The notes under the pieces were generated by a model, which had not been told where the DNA came from, did no database searches, and saw only the letters and a list, made by a program, of their open reading frames with translations. A DNA stretch of 64,000 nucleotides from Neoroseomonas eburnea (GTDB taxonomy: Bacteria; Pseudomonadota; Alphaproteobacteria; Acetobacterales; Acetobacteraceae). Location of the stretch: contig NZ_JAAEDL010000012.1 in assembly GCF_018129005.1 (NCBI RefSeq), forward strand, positions 1 to 64,000, given 5' to 3'. Both the position numbers and the translations under genes were made by a program. Of this stretch, positions 39,067 to 47,688 are shown in pieces; within the stretch, counting starts at the first letter, position 1, and every line of letters begins with the position of its first letter.

Positions 39067-40313
39067 GCGCCCTGCAGGTCCAGTCCGCGGCCGGGCTGCT
39101 GCTGCTGGCGGCGCTGGCCTGGGCGCTGGGCGGCTTCCGCCGCGGTGTCGCCATCCGCGTGATCTTGGCCGGCATCGGGTTGCAGCTCGCCCTCGCCGCC
39201 GTGCTGCTGAACGTGCCGCCGGTGCGCGCCACCTTCTTCCTGCTCGGCGATGCGGTGGATGCGCTCGCCACCGCGACCCGGGCCGGCACCTCGCTGGTCT
39301 TCGGCTATCTCGGCGGCGGGCCGCTGCCCTTCGCCGAGAACCGGCCCGGTGCCTCCTTCATCCTGTTCTTCCAGGCGCTGCCGCTGGTGCTGGTGGTGGG
39401 CGCGCTGTCGGCGGTGCTCTACCACTGGGGCGTGCTGCCCTGGGTGGTGCGCGGCATGGCCGGGGTGCTGAAGCGCGTCTTCGGCCTCGGCGGCGCCACC
39501 GGCTTCAGTGTGGCGGCGAATGTCTTCGTCGGCATGGTCGAGGCGCCGCTGATGATCCGCGCCTGGCTGGCGCGGCTGACGCGATCCGAGATGTTCGTGG
39601 TGATGACGGCTGGGCTCGCCACGATCTCCGGCAACACGCTGGTGGTCTATGCGCTCATCATCTCCCCGGTCGTGCCGGATGCGGCCGGCCAGCTGATGAC
39701 GGCGAGCCTGATCGCGGCGCCTGCTTCGATCCTCGCCGCCCTGCTGATGCTGCCGCCGGCGGACGGGGAGATCGCGACCGAAGGCGGTGAGGGCATCCCG
39801 GAAAAGCTCTACGACAGCAGCATGGACGCGCTGGTGCAGGGCACGCAGGACGGGCTGAACCTGCTGCTCGGCATCATGGCCTCGCTGATCGTCTTCGTGT
39901 CCATCGTCGCACTGGTGAACCTGGCGATCGAACCGCTGACCGGGCTGACGCTGCAGAAGATCGCCGGCTGGGTGCTGTGGCCGGTGGCCTGGGCCATGGG
40001 CATTCCGGTGGGCGAGGCGGCGACGGTCGCCTCCTCCCTCGGCGTGAAGATGATCATCAACGAGTTCGTCTCCTACCTCGAGCTCGCCGCCTCGGGCGGG
40101 GCGGGGCTGTCGGACCGCTCGCGGCTGATCCTGACCTATGCGCTGTGCGGGTTCACGAACCTCGGCTCGGTCGGGATCATGGTGGGCGGCATGACGGCGA
40201 TGTGCCCGGAACGACGGACGGATATCGTGAAGCTCGGGCTGCCGTCGCTGATCTCCGGCACCATCGCCTGCTGCATGACGGGGGCGGTGGTGGGCGTACT
40301 GACGGCACCGTAG
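39063..40313 (+). CDS. Concentrative nucleoside transporter family membrane protein
   Basis: A 416-residue protein with about ten membrane spans, of the NupC/CNT family. Family marks are AANVFVGMVEAPLMIRAWLA and the paired motif TRSEMFVVMTAGLATISGNTL, and in the second half GEAATVASSLGVKMIINEFV. CNT proteins import nucleosides with protons or sodium. GTG start at 39063 overlaps the rmuC stop. Specificity cannot be told from sequence. Confidence 0.87.
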   Translation: MSALQVQSAAGLLLLAALAWALGGFRRGVAIRVILAGIGLQLALAAVLLNVPPVRATFFLLGDAVDALATATRAGTSLVFGYLGGGPLPFAENRPGASFILFFQALPLVLVVGALSAVLYHWGVLPWVVRGMAGVLKRVFGLGGATGFSVAANVFVGMVEAPLMIRAWLARLTRSEMFVVMTAGLATISGNTLVVYALIISPVVPDAAGQLMTASLIAAPASILAALLMLPPADGEIATEGGEGIPEKLYDSSMDALVQGTQDGLNLLLGIMASLIVFVSIVALVNLAIEPLTGLTLQKIAGWVLWPVAWAMGIPVGEAATVASSLGVKMIINEFVSYLELAASGGAGLSDRSRLILTYALCGFTNLGSVGIMVGGMTAMCPERRTDIVKLGLPSLISGTIACCMTGAVVGVLTAP

Positions 40314-40317
40314 CGGG

Positions 40318-40373
40318 CGAGAGGGGCTTTGCCCCTCTCGCGCTCTCCCCACCAAAGGCCGAAAGGCCTTTGG
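40318..40373 (+). terminator. Family II double hairpin after the nucleoside transporter
   Basis: CGAGAGGGGC/GCCCCTCTCG with loop TTT (40318-40340), a CTCTCCCCACC link, then CCAAAGGCC/GGCCTTTGG with loop GAAA (40352-40373). This is the model single unit of family II. It starts five bases after the transporter stop and is well placed as its terminator. Confidence 0.6.
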
Positions 40374-40438
40374 AAACCGGTTCGGGGTATTGCCCAAATG
40401 CGGGCAGGCGGCAGGATGGCGCGACGAAGGAGCCACCC

Positions 40439-41770
40439 ATGACCCACATCGTCCACCGCAACCTGCGCGAAGCCCCGCCGATCGCCGCCTCCGGCCGCGG
40501 CATCTGGCTGCGCGACGCCTCGGGCCACGAAGTGATCGATGGCTCCGGCGGCGCCGCCGTCGCCTGCCTCGGGCATGGCCACCCGCATGTCGTGGCGGCG
40601 ATGAAGGCGCAGATCGACCGGCTCTGCTACGCCCACACCGCGCTGTTCACGGCCGAGAGCGCCGAACGCCTCGCCGACATGCTGGTCGGCCACGCGCCGG
40701 GCGGGCTGACGCATGCCTATTTCGTGTCGTCCGGCTCGGAGGGCATGGAAGCGGCGCTGAAGATCGCCCGCCAATGGGCGCTGGAAGCCGGCCAGCCGCA
40801 GCGCACGAAGTTCATCGCGCGGCGGCAATCCTACCACGGCAACACGCTCGGCGCGCTGGCCGCCGGCGGCAACGCCATGCGCCGCGCGCCCTATGCGCCG
40901 ATCCTGTCGGACGCCTTCAGCCATGTCTCGCCCTGCTACCCGTATCGCGATCGGCATGACGGCGAAACGGACGCGGAATACGTGGCGCGCCTCGCGGCCG
41001 AACTCGAAGCCGAGTTCCAGCGCCTCGGCCCGCAGAACGTGATCGCCTTCTGCGCCGAGACCGTGGTCGGCGCGACCCTCGGCTGCGCCGCCGCGCTGCC
41101 CGGCTATTTCCCCGCGATGAAGGCGGTGTGCGAACGCCACGGCGCGCTGCTCATCCTGGACGAGGTGATGTCCGGCATGGGCCGCACCGGCACGTTGCAC
41201 GCCTGGGAACAGGAAGGCGTGACGCCCGACGTCCAGGTCATCGCCAAGGGCCTCGGCGGCGGCTACCAGCCGATCGGCGGCATCCTCGTCGCCGGCCGGG
41301 TGGTGGAGGCGCTCACCAGGGGCTCGGGCACCTTCAAGCACGGCCACACCTACCAGGCGCATCCCGTCGCATGCGCCGCCGCGCTCGCGGTGCAGGAAGT
41401 GATCCGCGACGAGAACCTGCTCGACAACGTGAAGGCCATGGGCGAATTGCTGGAACAGGGGCTGACGGAGCGCCTCGGCAACCACGCCCATGTCGGGGAC
41501 ATCCGCGGCCGCGGCCTGTTCTGGGCGGTGGAGCTGGTGAAGGACCGTGCCTCCAAGGCAGTGTTCGACCCGGCCCTGGCGGTGAACGAGAAGGTGAAGA
41601 AGGAAGCCTTCGCGCGGGGGCTCGCCTGCTACCCGATGGGTGGCACAATCGACGGGAAGTACGGCGACCATGTCATCCTGGCACCGCCCTATATCTGCAC
41701 CGAGAGCGACATCGCCATGATCGTCGATCGCTTCGGCGCGGCCGTCGAAGCGGCCGTCGCCGGGCTGTGA
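40439..41770 (+). CDS. Class III aminotransferase
   Basis: A 443-residue PLP enzyme of the omega/class III aminotransferase family. SGSEGMEAALKIARQW is the cofactor phosphate site, LLILDEVMSGMGRTG holds the Asp that binds the pyridine nitrogen, and the PLP lysine is Lys270 in VIAKGLGGGYQPIGG. It resembles bacterial aminotransferases of amines or beta-amino acids. The substrate is unknown. It is followed 55 bases later by an M20 amidohydrolase, so both may act on the same amino compounds. Confidence 0.9.
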   Translation: MTHIVHRNLREAPPIAASGRGIWLRDASGHEVIDGSGGAAVACLGHGHPHVVAAMKAQIDRLCYAHTALFTAESAERLADMLVGHAPGGLTHAYFVSSGSEGMEAALKIARQWALEAGQPQRTKFIARRQSYHGNTLGALAAGGNAMRRAPYAPILSDAFSHVSPCYPYRDRHDGETDAEYVARLAAELEAEFQRLGPQNVIAFCAETVVGATLGCAAALPGYFPAMKAVCERHGALLILDEVMSGMGRTGTLHAWEQEGVTPDVQVIAKGLGGGYQPIGGILVAGRVVEALTRGSGTFKHGHTYQAHPVACAAALAVQEVIRDENLLDNVKAMGELLEQGLTERLGNHAHVGDIRGRGLFWAVELVKDRASKAVFDPALAVNEKVKKEAFARGLACYPMGGTIDGKYGDHVILAPPYICTESDIAMIVDRFGAAVEAAVAGL

Positions 41771-41825
41771 CCGCGGGCACCGCGCCCCACCATCCGAACC
41801 CAGTACCTGACGGGAGCCCTGCACC

Positions 41826-42998
41826 GTGCCGATCCTGAACCGCATCGCCGAATTCCACCCCGAGCTGACCGCCACGCGGCGCGACATCCACGCGCATCCG
41901 GAGCTCGGCTTCCAGGAGCACCGCACCTCCGACCTGGTGGCGCAGCAGCTCCAGGCCTGGGGGATCGAGGTGCATCGCGGCATTGCCGGCACCGGCCTGG
42001 TGGGCGTGCTGCGCAACGGCGGTTCCGGCCGCAGCATCGGCCTGCGCGCCGACATGGACTGCCTGCCGATGCAGGAGACCAGCGACGTCGCGCATCGTTC
42101 GACCGTCCCCGGCCAGATGCATGCCTGCGGCCATGACGGCCACACCACCATGCTGCTCGGCGCCGCGCGCTACCTCGCCGAGACGAAGAACTTCGACGGC
42201 ACCGTGCACTTCATCTTCCAGCCGGCCGAGGAAGGCGGCGGCGGCGGCCGCGTGATGGTCGAGGAAGGCCTGTTCGACCGCTTCCCCTGCGACGCCGTCT
42301 ACGCCATGCACAACACGCCCGAGCTGCCGCTCGGCGAGGCACGCATCGTCGCCGGCCCGGTGCTCGCCGCCGCCGACCGCATCGCCATCACGGTGCACGG
42401 CAAGGGGGGCCACGCCTCCCGCCCGCATGCGTGCATCGACCCGGTCCTTGTCGGCGCGCAGATCGTCGTCGCGGCGCAGTCGATCGTCTCGCGCTCGATG
42501 GATCCGCTCGACAGCGCCGTCATCAGCCTCTGCCAGTTCCACGCCGGCTCGGCGGGCAACGTCATCCCTGAAGTGGCGGAGCTCAACGGCACGGTGCGCA
42601 CCTTCCGGCCGGAGGTGCAGGACCTGGTCGAGGCGCGGCTCGGCGCGATCGTGCGCTCGATTGCCGAGGCCCACGGCACGCACGCCGAGCTCGCCTACAC
42701 GCGCGGCTACCCGCCCACCATCAACCACGCGGAGCAGACGCTGCGCGCGCAGAAGGCCGCCGCCGCGGTGCTCGGCGATGCGCGCGTCCAACGGGAGGGG
42801 CCGCCGCGCATGGGGGCGGAGGATTTCTCCTACATGCTGCAGAAGTGCCCCGGCGCCTTCATCGGCATCGGCCAGGGCGATGGCGGACGGTATTCCGTCT
42901 CGCTGCACAACCCACGCTTCGACTTCAACGACGACCTGATCCCGCTGGGCTCCTCGCTCTTCGCGCGGCTGGTGGAACAGGAACTGCCGCGCGGCTGA
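41826..42998 (+). CDS. M20 family amidohydrolase (hippurate hydrolase-like)
   Basis: A 390-residue metal-dependent amidohydrolase of the HipO/IAA-amino acid hydrolase group. RRDIHAHPELGFQEHRTSDL opens it; the metal site has LRADMDCLPMQE and MHACGHDGHTTMLLG, and EEGGGGGR-like and GPPRMGAEDFSYML segments follow. It removes acyl groups from N-acyl amino acids. Start is GTG at 41826. No signal peptide. Likely co-transcribed with the aminotransferase upstream. Confidence 0.92.
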   Translation: MPILNRIAEFHPELTATRRDIHAHPELGFQEHRTSDLVAQQLQAWGIEVHRGIAGTGLVGVLRNGGSGRSIGLRADMDCLPMQETSDVAHRSTVPGQMHACGHDGHTTMLLGAARYLAETKNFDGTVHFIFQPAEEGGGGGRVMVEEGLFDRFPCDAVYAMHNTPELPLGEARIVAGPVLAAADRIAITVHGKGGHASRPHACIDPVLVGAQIVVAAQSIVSRSMDPLDSAVISLCQFHAGSAGNVIPEVAELNGTVRTFRPEVQDLVEARLGAIVRSIAEAHGTHAELAYTRGYPPTINHAEQTLRAQKAAAAVLGDARVQREGPPRMGAEDFSYMLQKCPGAFIGIGQGDGGRYSVSLHNPRFDFNDDLIPLGSSLFARLVEQELPRG

Positions 42999-43017
42999 AC
43001 CCGCGGGTATCGGGGCT

Positions 43018-43107
43018 CCGCTCGGGGGCGCCGCCCCCGAGACCCCCGCCAGGGGACCGGGTCCCCTGGACCTCCGGGACCAAGGGGTCCCGCGGAGCCG
43101 CTTGCAG
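43018..43107. repeat. Hairpin repeats after the M20 gene
   Basis: CTCGGGGGC/GCCCCCGAG (43021-43041), CCAGGGGAC/GTCCCCTGG (43049-43069) and a weaker GGGACCAAGGGGTCCC (about 43076-43091) lie in a row after the amidohydrolase stop. The second stem resembles the GCAGGGGAC/GTCCCCTGC hairpins at 26.13 and 62.37 kb. Confidence 0.5.
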
Positions 43108-43330
43108 CGCCCTGCTGAACGCGGATGTTGCGTGCCCTGATCATGTCGCGCCACTCGGCGTTCTCCGCGACGAAAGAGGCCGGCCAGTCGTCGGGCGAAC
43201 GGACCATCGGCACCACCGCGAGCGTCGCCAGGCGCTGCGGCGTCTCCTGCGCCTCCATCGTCCTGCGCGCCGCCTCACGGGCGCGGCGGATGATCTCGGG
43301 CAGCAGGCCGGCCGGGCAGGCGCAGGGCCC
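43090..43330 (-). pseudogene. Possible remnant of a minus-strand gene
   Basis: In the gap between the M20 and DUF2252 genes, one minus-strand frame reads with normal amino acid use: LLPEIIRRAREAARR, then MEAQETPQRLATLAVVP and SPDDWPASFVAENAEWRDM, up to about 43105. Beyond that it runs into the hairpin repeats, and upstream it turns into low-complexity sequence with no clear start. No family is recognised. It may be a decayed fragment; a chance frame is possible. Confidence 0.25.
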
Positions 43331-43472
43331 GCGCCGCCGACGGCCTGCCGAGGTTCCGCGCCGTTGGGTTGATCCGAATCAACACACCCGCCACCCCACG
43401 GTCCTTTGATGTTGGCAATAGGATGACAGGCCGGCGCATGCTGGTCCCGCGTATGGCTGGGGAGCAGTCCGC

Positions 43473-44720
43473 ATGAAGAAGCACGCCAAGCCACGCCCCG
43501 CCGCAGCCGCGAAGCCGGCGCCCGAGGCCGCCCCGGCGCCGCCGCCTTCGGCGACCACCGCGCATGGCGGCTCCCTTGATGAGCGCAACGAGGCCGGCAA
43601 GGCGCTGCGCAACACCGTCCCGCGCACCGCCCACGCGCCCTGGAAGCGCCTGGCCGACCGAAGGGACCCGGTGGAACTGCTCCAGGACTCCGACCCCGAC
43701 CGCCTGCCGGAACTGGTGCCGATCCGCTACGGCCGCATGCTGCAATCGCCCTTCGCCTTCTACCGCGGCTCGGCGGCGGTGATGGCGGCGGACCTGGCGA
43801 CGACGCCGACGACCGGGCTGCGCGTACAGGCCTGCGGCGACTGCCACCTGATGAATTTCGGCGGCTTCGCCACGCCCGAGCGCAACATCCTGTTCGACAT
43901 CAACGATTTCGACGAGACGCTTCCGGCACCCTGGGAATGGGACGTGAAGCGCCTGGCTGCCTCCTTCGTGCTGGCGTCGCGCTCGAACGGGCTTGCCGAC
44001 ACCGTGGGGCGGGAGGCAGCGATGGCCTGCGCGCGCAGCTACCGCAAGCGCCTGCGCGAATACGCCGAGATGCACCCGCTCGAGGTCTGGTACGCGCGGG
44101 TGACGGCGCAGGACGTGCTGGACACGGTGCCGCCTTCGATCCGGGCACGGCTGCAGGCGCGGCTTGCGAAGACGCTCGCCGGCAGCGGCTCGGAGCTCGA
44201 CTTCCCGAAGCTTGCCGGCGTCGTGGGCGGGCGCACTGCCATCCGTGACACACCGCCGCTGATCTTCCACCCGGAAGGCGCGCGCGCGCCGGATTTCCAC
44301 AAGACCCTGGACAGTGTCTTCGCGACCTACCGCGAGACGCTCGCGGAGGACCGTCGCGTGCTGCTCGACCGCTACCGGGTGGTCGATGCGGCGATCAAGG
44401 TGGTCGGCGTCGGCAGCGTCGGCCGGCGCTGCTGGATCGTGCTGATGATGTCGGCCTCCAACGACCCGCTCTTCCTGCAGTTCAAGGAAGCGGTGGCCTC
44501 GGTGCTCGAACCCCATGCCGGCCCGAGCCACCATGCGCATCACGGCGAGCGCGTGGTGATCGGGCAGCGGCTGATGCAGCCAGCCTCGGACATGTTCCTC
44601 GGCTGGATGACGGCGCCGAACGGGCGGCAGTTCTACGTGCGGCAACTGCGCGACGCGAAGATCAAGCCGCTGGTCGAAACCTTCGACGCGGAGCTGATGC
44701 TGCTCTACGCGCGGCTGTGA
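43473..44720 (+). CDS. DUF2252 protein, stopped early by an in-frame TGA
   Basis: A 415-residue DUF2252 protein, a family with a kinase-like fold of unknown role. Typical phrases are YRGSAAVMAADLA, VQACGDCHLMNFGG, FDINDFDETLPAPWEWDVKR and YVRQLRDAKIKPLVE. A Lys/Pro/Ala-rich tail of about 35 residues precedes the domain. The family normally continues after YARL with CGW-type sequence; here TGA (44718-44720) stands where Cys is expected, and the same frame continues open for 64 codons with matching family sequence. The product is therefore a truncated protein unless the stop is read through. Confidence 0.88.
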   Translation: MKKHAKPRPAAAAKPAPEAAPAPPPSATTAHGGSLDERNEAGKALRNTVPRTAHAPWKRLADRRDPVELLQDSDPDRLPELVPIRYGRMLQSPFAFYRGSAAVMAADLATTPTTGLRVQACGDCHLMNFGGFATPERNILFDINDFDETLPAPWEWDVKRLAASFVLASRSNGLADTVGREAAMACARSYRKRLREYAEMHPLEVWYARVTAQDVLDTVPPSIRARLQARLAKTLAGSGSELDFPKLAGVVGGRTAIRDTPPLIFHPEGARAPDFHKTLDSVFATYRETLAEDRRVLLDRYRVVDAAIKVVGVGSVGRRCWIVLMMSASNDPLFLQFKEAVASVLEPHAGPSHHAHHGERVVIGQRLMQPASDMFLGWMTAPNGRQFYVRQLRDAKIKPLVETFDAELMLLYARL

Positions 44721-44915
44721 GGCTGGTCGCTCGCGCGTTCCCACGCCAAGAGCGCGGAGGTGGCGGAGATTGCCGGCTATCTCGGCTCCGGGGCGCAGTT
44801 CGACGATGCGATGGGCGCGTTCGCCCTCGCCTATGCCGACCAGGCGGAGCGCGACCACGCGGCGCTGAAGACGGCGGTGCGCAAGGGGACGGTGGAAGTC
44901 CACACGGAGTCCTAG
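44721..44915 (+). pseudogene. C-terminal part of the DUF2252 gene, beyond the in-frame TGA
   Basis: In the same frame as 43473-44720: GWSLARSHAKSAEVAEIAG, then YLGSGAQFDDAMGAFALAYA and DQAERDHAALKTAVRKG, ending in TAG at 44913-44915. Complete DUF2252 proteins end with just this type of sequence (LARxHAxSG..., FALAYADQxERDH). No start codon or ribosome site belongs to it, so it is the severed tail. Only one base (TGA to TGC) separates it from the normal gene. Confidence 0.8.
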
Positions 44916-45085
44916 GGCAGATCCCGATCAGGTGGAATCACCTGATCGGGCAAAGATGCTCGCGAAAACAAGAGGCTGGAGCGGTCGCCGTGAGCCAAGG
45001 CGAACGGAAACCGCTCTAGGGCAGATCCCGATCGGGTGGGCTCACCTGATCGGGATCCGCGCTGGGCGCGCGACCGCTCTCCGGA
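44916..45085. repeat. Interspersed repeat family III, copies 2 and 3
   Basis: 44916-45019 repeats the sequence seen at 20703-20812: GATCAGGTGGAATCACCTGA, GCTCGCGAAAACAAGAGGC, GGAGCGGTCGCCGTGAGCC and GGAAACCGCTCTAG. A second, partial unit starts at 45017 with GGGCAGATCCCGATCGGG and contains GGTGGGCTCACC. The GATCAGGT..ACCTGATC part is itself a hairpin. It follows the DUF2252 remnant. 45086-45323 holds no recognisable gene. Confidence 0.65.
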
Positions 45086-45323
45086 TCTCGCGCTCGATGC
45101 GAGCCGGCATGAAGCACAGCCTTCGTCAAGCATGAATCCGTCCTTTCTTCAGGACTTCTCCAACCCGTCTCCAAGTCTCCGTGGCTGCCGCTGCGTAGGG
45201 TCCGCACACGTCCCCAAGGGCCCTGGTGCCTGGGAAGGCCGGATGGTCCGGCGAGGGGCGCCATTCAACAGCGAACCGCGCCGTGCAGCCGTGGGCCGTG
45301 CGGCCAGACCCCAGGAGTGGACC

Positions 45324-45638
45324 ATGTCGAACAGCATCATCCGCATCGTCGTCGCCGCAGCGGTGGCGGTCTCGGGCGGCGCGCCCGGCGCGCAGGCCTA
45401 CCGGCACGCGGGAAGCTACACCCCGCAGATCGAGGGCTCGGGCGAGAACCAGTCGGTCGCGCATCCGTCCGCCGCCGTGTTCGGTGCCGTGCAGCCGCGC
45501 GCCGTCATCACCGGCTCGGGCGAGAACCAGTCCGTGGAGCACCAGGGCGTGCCGGCCCCGACGCCGCCCGGCTATGTCGCCCGCATCGTCGGCGGCGGCG
45601 AGAACGTCTCGGTGATGCATTTCCCGTCCGGCGGCTGA
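45324..45638 (+). CDS. Small secreted protein with three GxGENxSVxH repeats
   Basis: A 104-residue protein with a signal peptide ending AQA (about residue 25). The mature part of about 80 residues carries three copies of one motif at even spacing: IEGSGENQSVAH, ITGSGENQSVEH and IVGGGENVSVMH, joined by Pro/Ala-rich linkers. No family is recognised. The conserved Glu, Asn, Ser and His could bind a ligand or metal, but this is a guess. CAGGAG precedes the ATG. It stands alone between repeat DNA and the convergent SulP gene. Confidence 0.8.
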   Translation: MSNSIIRIVVAAAVAVSGGAPGAQAYRHAGSYTPQIEGSGENQSVAHPSAAVFGAVQPRAVITGSGENQSVEHQGVPAPTPPGYVARIVGGGENVSVMHFPSGG

Positions 45639-45655
45639 CCACCGGTTCCGGGTGC

Positions 45656-45709
45656 CAAGGGTCTTGCGGCCCTTGGCTGGGAGGTCCGGAGGGGCGGCGC
45701 CCCTCCGGT
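45656..45709. terminator. Family II double hairpin between convergent genes
   Basis: CCAAGGG..CCCTTGG (45656-45677) and CCGGAGGGGC/GCCCCTCCGG with loop GGC (45687-45709), joined by CTGGGAGGT. It lies between the stops of the small secreted protein and the SulP gene and can serve both strands. Confidence 0.6.
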
Positions 45710-45713
45710 GCCT

Positions 45714-47417
45714 TCACGCGTCCTGCGCCTCGATCGCCGCGACGGCGGATTCCACCGAGGAGCCGCGCTCCACCCCGCCCACCGACTCCGCCACCCCGGC
45801 ATTCCGCAGCAGGTCGCGCACGCGCGCATGGGCGCCGACCAGCCACAAGCGGATGCCCTGCCCCGCCAGTGCCCCATGCAGGCTGCGCAGCATCTCCGCT
45901 CCCGCGACGTCGATGAAGGGCGTGGCCGACAGGTCGAACACCACATGCCGAAGCGACCCATCCGGCGCCGCGAGCGCGGCGGCGAGCACCCTGTCCTGCA
46001 CATGCTCCGCCCCGACGTAGAGCAGCGCCGCCTCCGGCCGGACGATGAGCACGCCGGGCACGGTTTCGTTCTCGGGGTGCCGGTCGCGGTCGCCGAACAG
46101 CTGCGTGCCCGGGATGCGCCCGAGGATGGCGACGTAGGGCGTGGTCCCCTCCGCGACGAGCATGAGCACGGAGGCGAGCGCCGCCAGCAGCACGCCTTGC
46201 AGGATGCCGAGCAGCAGCACGCCCGCCAGGGCGCAGAGCGCGGCGATGAAATCGAAGCGGCTGATGCGCCAGAGCCGGATCATGGCCGGCACGTCGATCA
46301 GCCCCGCCACCGCCGTCAGCACGATGGCGGCGAGCGCCGCCTTGGGCAGGTCGGCCAGCGCGCCGGTGAGGAACAGCAGGCAGAGCGCCAGCGCCGCGGA
46401 GGCGAAGACCAGCGAGAGCGGCGACTTCGCCCCGGCCTTCTCGTTCACCGCGGTCTGGGACAGCCCGCCCGCCACCGGATAGCCGTGGCCGAGCCCCGCC
46501 AGCAGGTTGGCGCCGCCGAGGCCGAGCAGTTCCTGCCGCGCGTTGACCGCGTAGCCGTGCTTCGCCGCGAATCCGCGCGCAGCCGAGACGCCTTCGATAT
46601 AGGCCAGCAGCACGCAGCCGGCGGCGACGGGAAAGAGGTCCGGCACGTCGCCGAAGCGGAGCGTGGGCAGGCCGATCTCCGGCAGCCCGGGCGGGATCTC
46701 CCCGGTCACGGCGACGCCGTGCGCCGCCAGTCCGAGGACCGACACGACAAGGATCGACAGCGCGACGACCGCCAGGCTGACCGGCTTGCCCGGCAGCAGC
46801 CGCCCTCCGGCGACCAGCAGCACGACGGCAACGACGCCGAGCGCCAGCGTCACGGGGTTGAGGTCGCCGAGCTGTCCGAGCAGCAGCCAGGCCCGCTCGA
46901 TGATGTGCGACCCTCCGCCCGCCACGCCGAAGAGGCTCGGCAACTGCGTCATGGCGATGGTCAGGCCGGCGCCGAAGCGGAAGCCCACCAGCACGCTGTC
47001 GCTGATCAGCTTCACCAGGACGGAGAGCCGCGCGGCCCACGCCACCAGGCAGATCGTCGTGACCATGAAGGCGGCGAGGCTCGCGACCGCGGCATGCATC
47101 GCCGGATCGCCCGCCGCGATCACCGCGACATTCGCCCCCACCATCAGCGAAATGGCGGAGGTCGGCCCGACCGCGAGATGCCGCGAGGAGCCGAGCAGCG
47201 CATAGCCGAGCCCGCCGAGCAGGTAGCCGTAGATGCCGACCTGCGGCGGCAGCCCCGCCAGCGTCGCATAGGCGAGCGCCACCGGGATGGCGTAGGCCGC
47301 CAGCGTGACTCCGGCGAGGAGGTCGGCGCCAAGCCAGCCCGGCGCATAGCCCCGCAACCAGCCGAGCACCGGGAAGCCGCGGCCCTGGCCGGAAGGCATC
47401 GCGTTCGTGTCGCTCAT
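45714..47417 (-). CDS. SulP family anion permease with STAS domain
   Basis: A 567-residue transporter: about 12 membrane spans starting LLAGVTLAAYAIPVALAYAT, a family signature around GYAVNARQELLGLGGANLLA, and a C-terminal STAS domain (from about residue 440) with VVFDLSATPFIDVAGAEMLR. SulP proteins carry sulfate, bicarbonate, C4-dicarboxylates or other anions; this one cannot be assigned. There is no carbonic anhydrase fused or next to it. It starts at 47417 and has no partner on its strand. Confidence 0.92.
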   Translation of the reverse strand: MSDTNAMPSGQGRGFPVLGWLRGYAPGWLGADLLAGVTLAAYAIPVALAYATLAGLPPQVGIYGYLLGGLGYALLGSSRHLAVGPTSAISLMVGANVAVIAAGDPAMHAAVASLAAFMVTTICLVAWAARLSVLVKLISDSVLVGFRFGAGLTIAMTQLPSLFGVAGGGSHIIERAWLLLGQLGDLNPVTLALGVVAVVLLVAGGRLLPGKPVSLAVVALSILVVSVLGLAAHGVAVTGEIPPGLPEIGLPTLRFGDVPDLFPVAAGCVLLAYIEGVSAARGFAAKHGYAVNARQELLGLGGANLLAGLGHGYPVAGGLSQTAVNEKAGAKSPLSLVFASAALALCLLFLTGALADLPKAALAAIVLTAVAGLIDVPAMIRLWRISRFDFIAALCALAGVLLLGILQGVLLAALASVLMLVAEGTTPYVAILGRIPGTQLFGDRDRHPENETVPGVLIVRPEAALLYVGAEHVQDRVLAAALAAPDGSLRHVVFDLSATPFIDVAGAEMLRSLHGALAGQGIRLWLVGAHARVRDLLRNAGVAESVGGVERGSSVESAVAAIEAQDA

Positions 47418-47650
47418 CGAGCCTCACCTCCCGTCCCGGACGCGTCGCCGGCCGGCGCATTCTGAACGAGCCGCGGCCGGCCGACGCTCATTTTGCGCCA
47501 GGAGGCCGGCATCGCCTCGCGAGGGCGCCCATGCGGGCGCGCCTCCGGCGCGGCACGGCCAACCCCGCCGTCCGGGCGGCGGAAGACCCCTGCCCTGGGG
47601 CGACAGCGGCGAAACGTGCGGGCGTCGGCCCTCGGCGGCCGGCGCGGGCA

Positions 47651-47680
47651 TCGGGAATGCGCCGGATGGCGCATTCCCGA
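47651..47680 (-). terminator. Hairpin after the dehydratase gene
   Basis: TCGGGAATGCGCC pairs perfectly with GGCGCATTCCCGA (13 bases, loop GGAT), nine bases beyond the dehydratase stop. The rest of the gap, 47418-47650, is GC-rich with no recognised gene. A hairpin with the same outline stands at 60618-60643 after the L,D-transpeptidase gene. Confidence 0.6.
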
Positions 47681-47688
47681 ACGACCTC

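Noticed and set aside
44721-44760. A stem (CTCGCGC / GCGCGGAG) after the DUF2252 TGA as a bacterial SECIS element.
   Set aside because: The loop lacks the GGUC-type apex and bulged U of known bacterial SECIS elements, and such stems arise easily in this GC-rich sequence. A nonsense mutation is simpler, though selenocysteine genes were not visible to check.
47418-47688. Open frames in the gap between the SulP and dehydratase genes.
   Set aside because: Arg/Ala/Pro-rich translations without starts supported by a ribosome site; only the terminator hairpin at 47651-47680 is supported.
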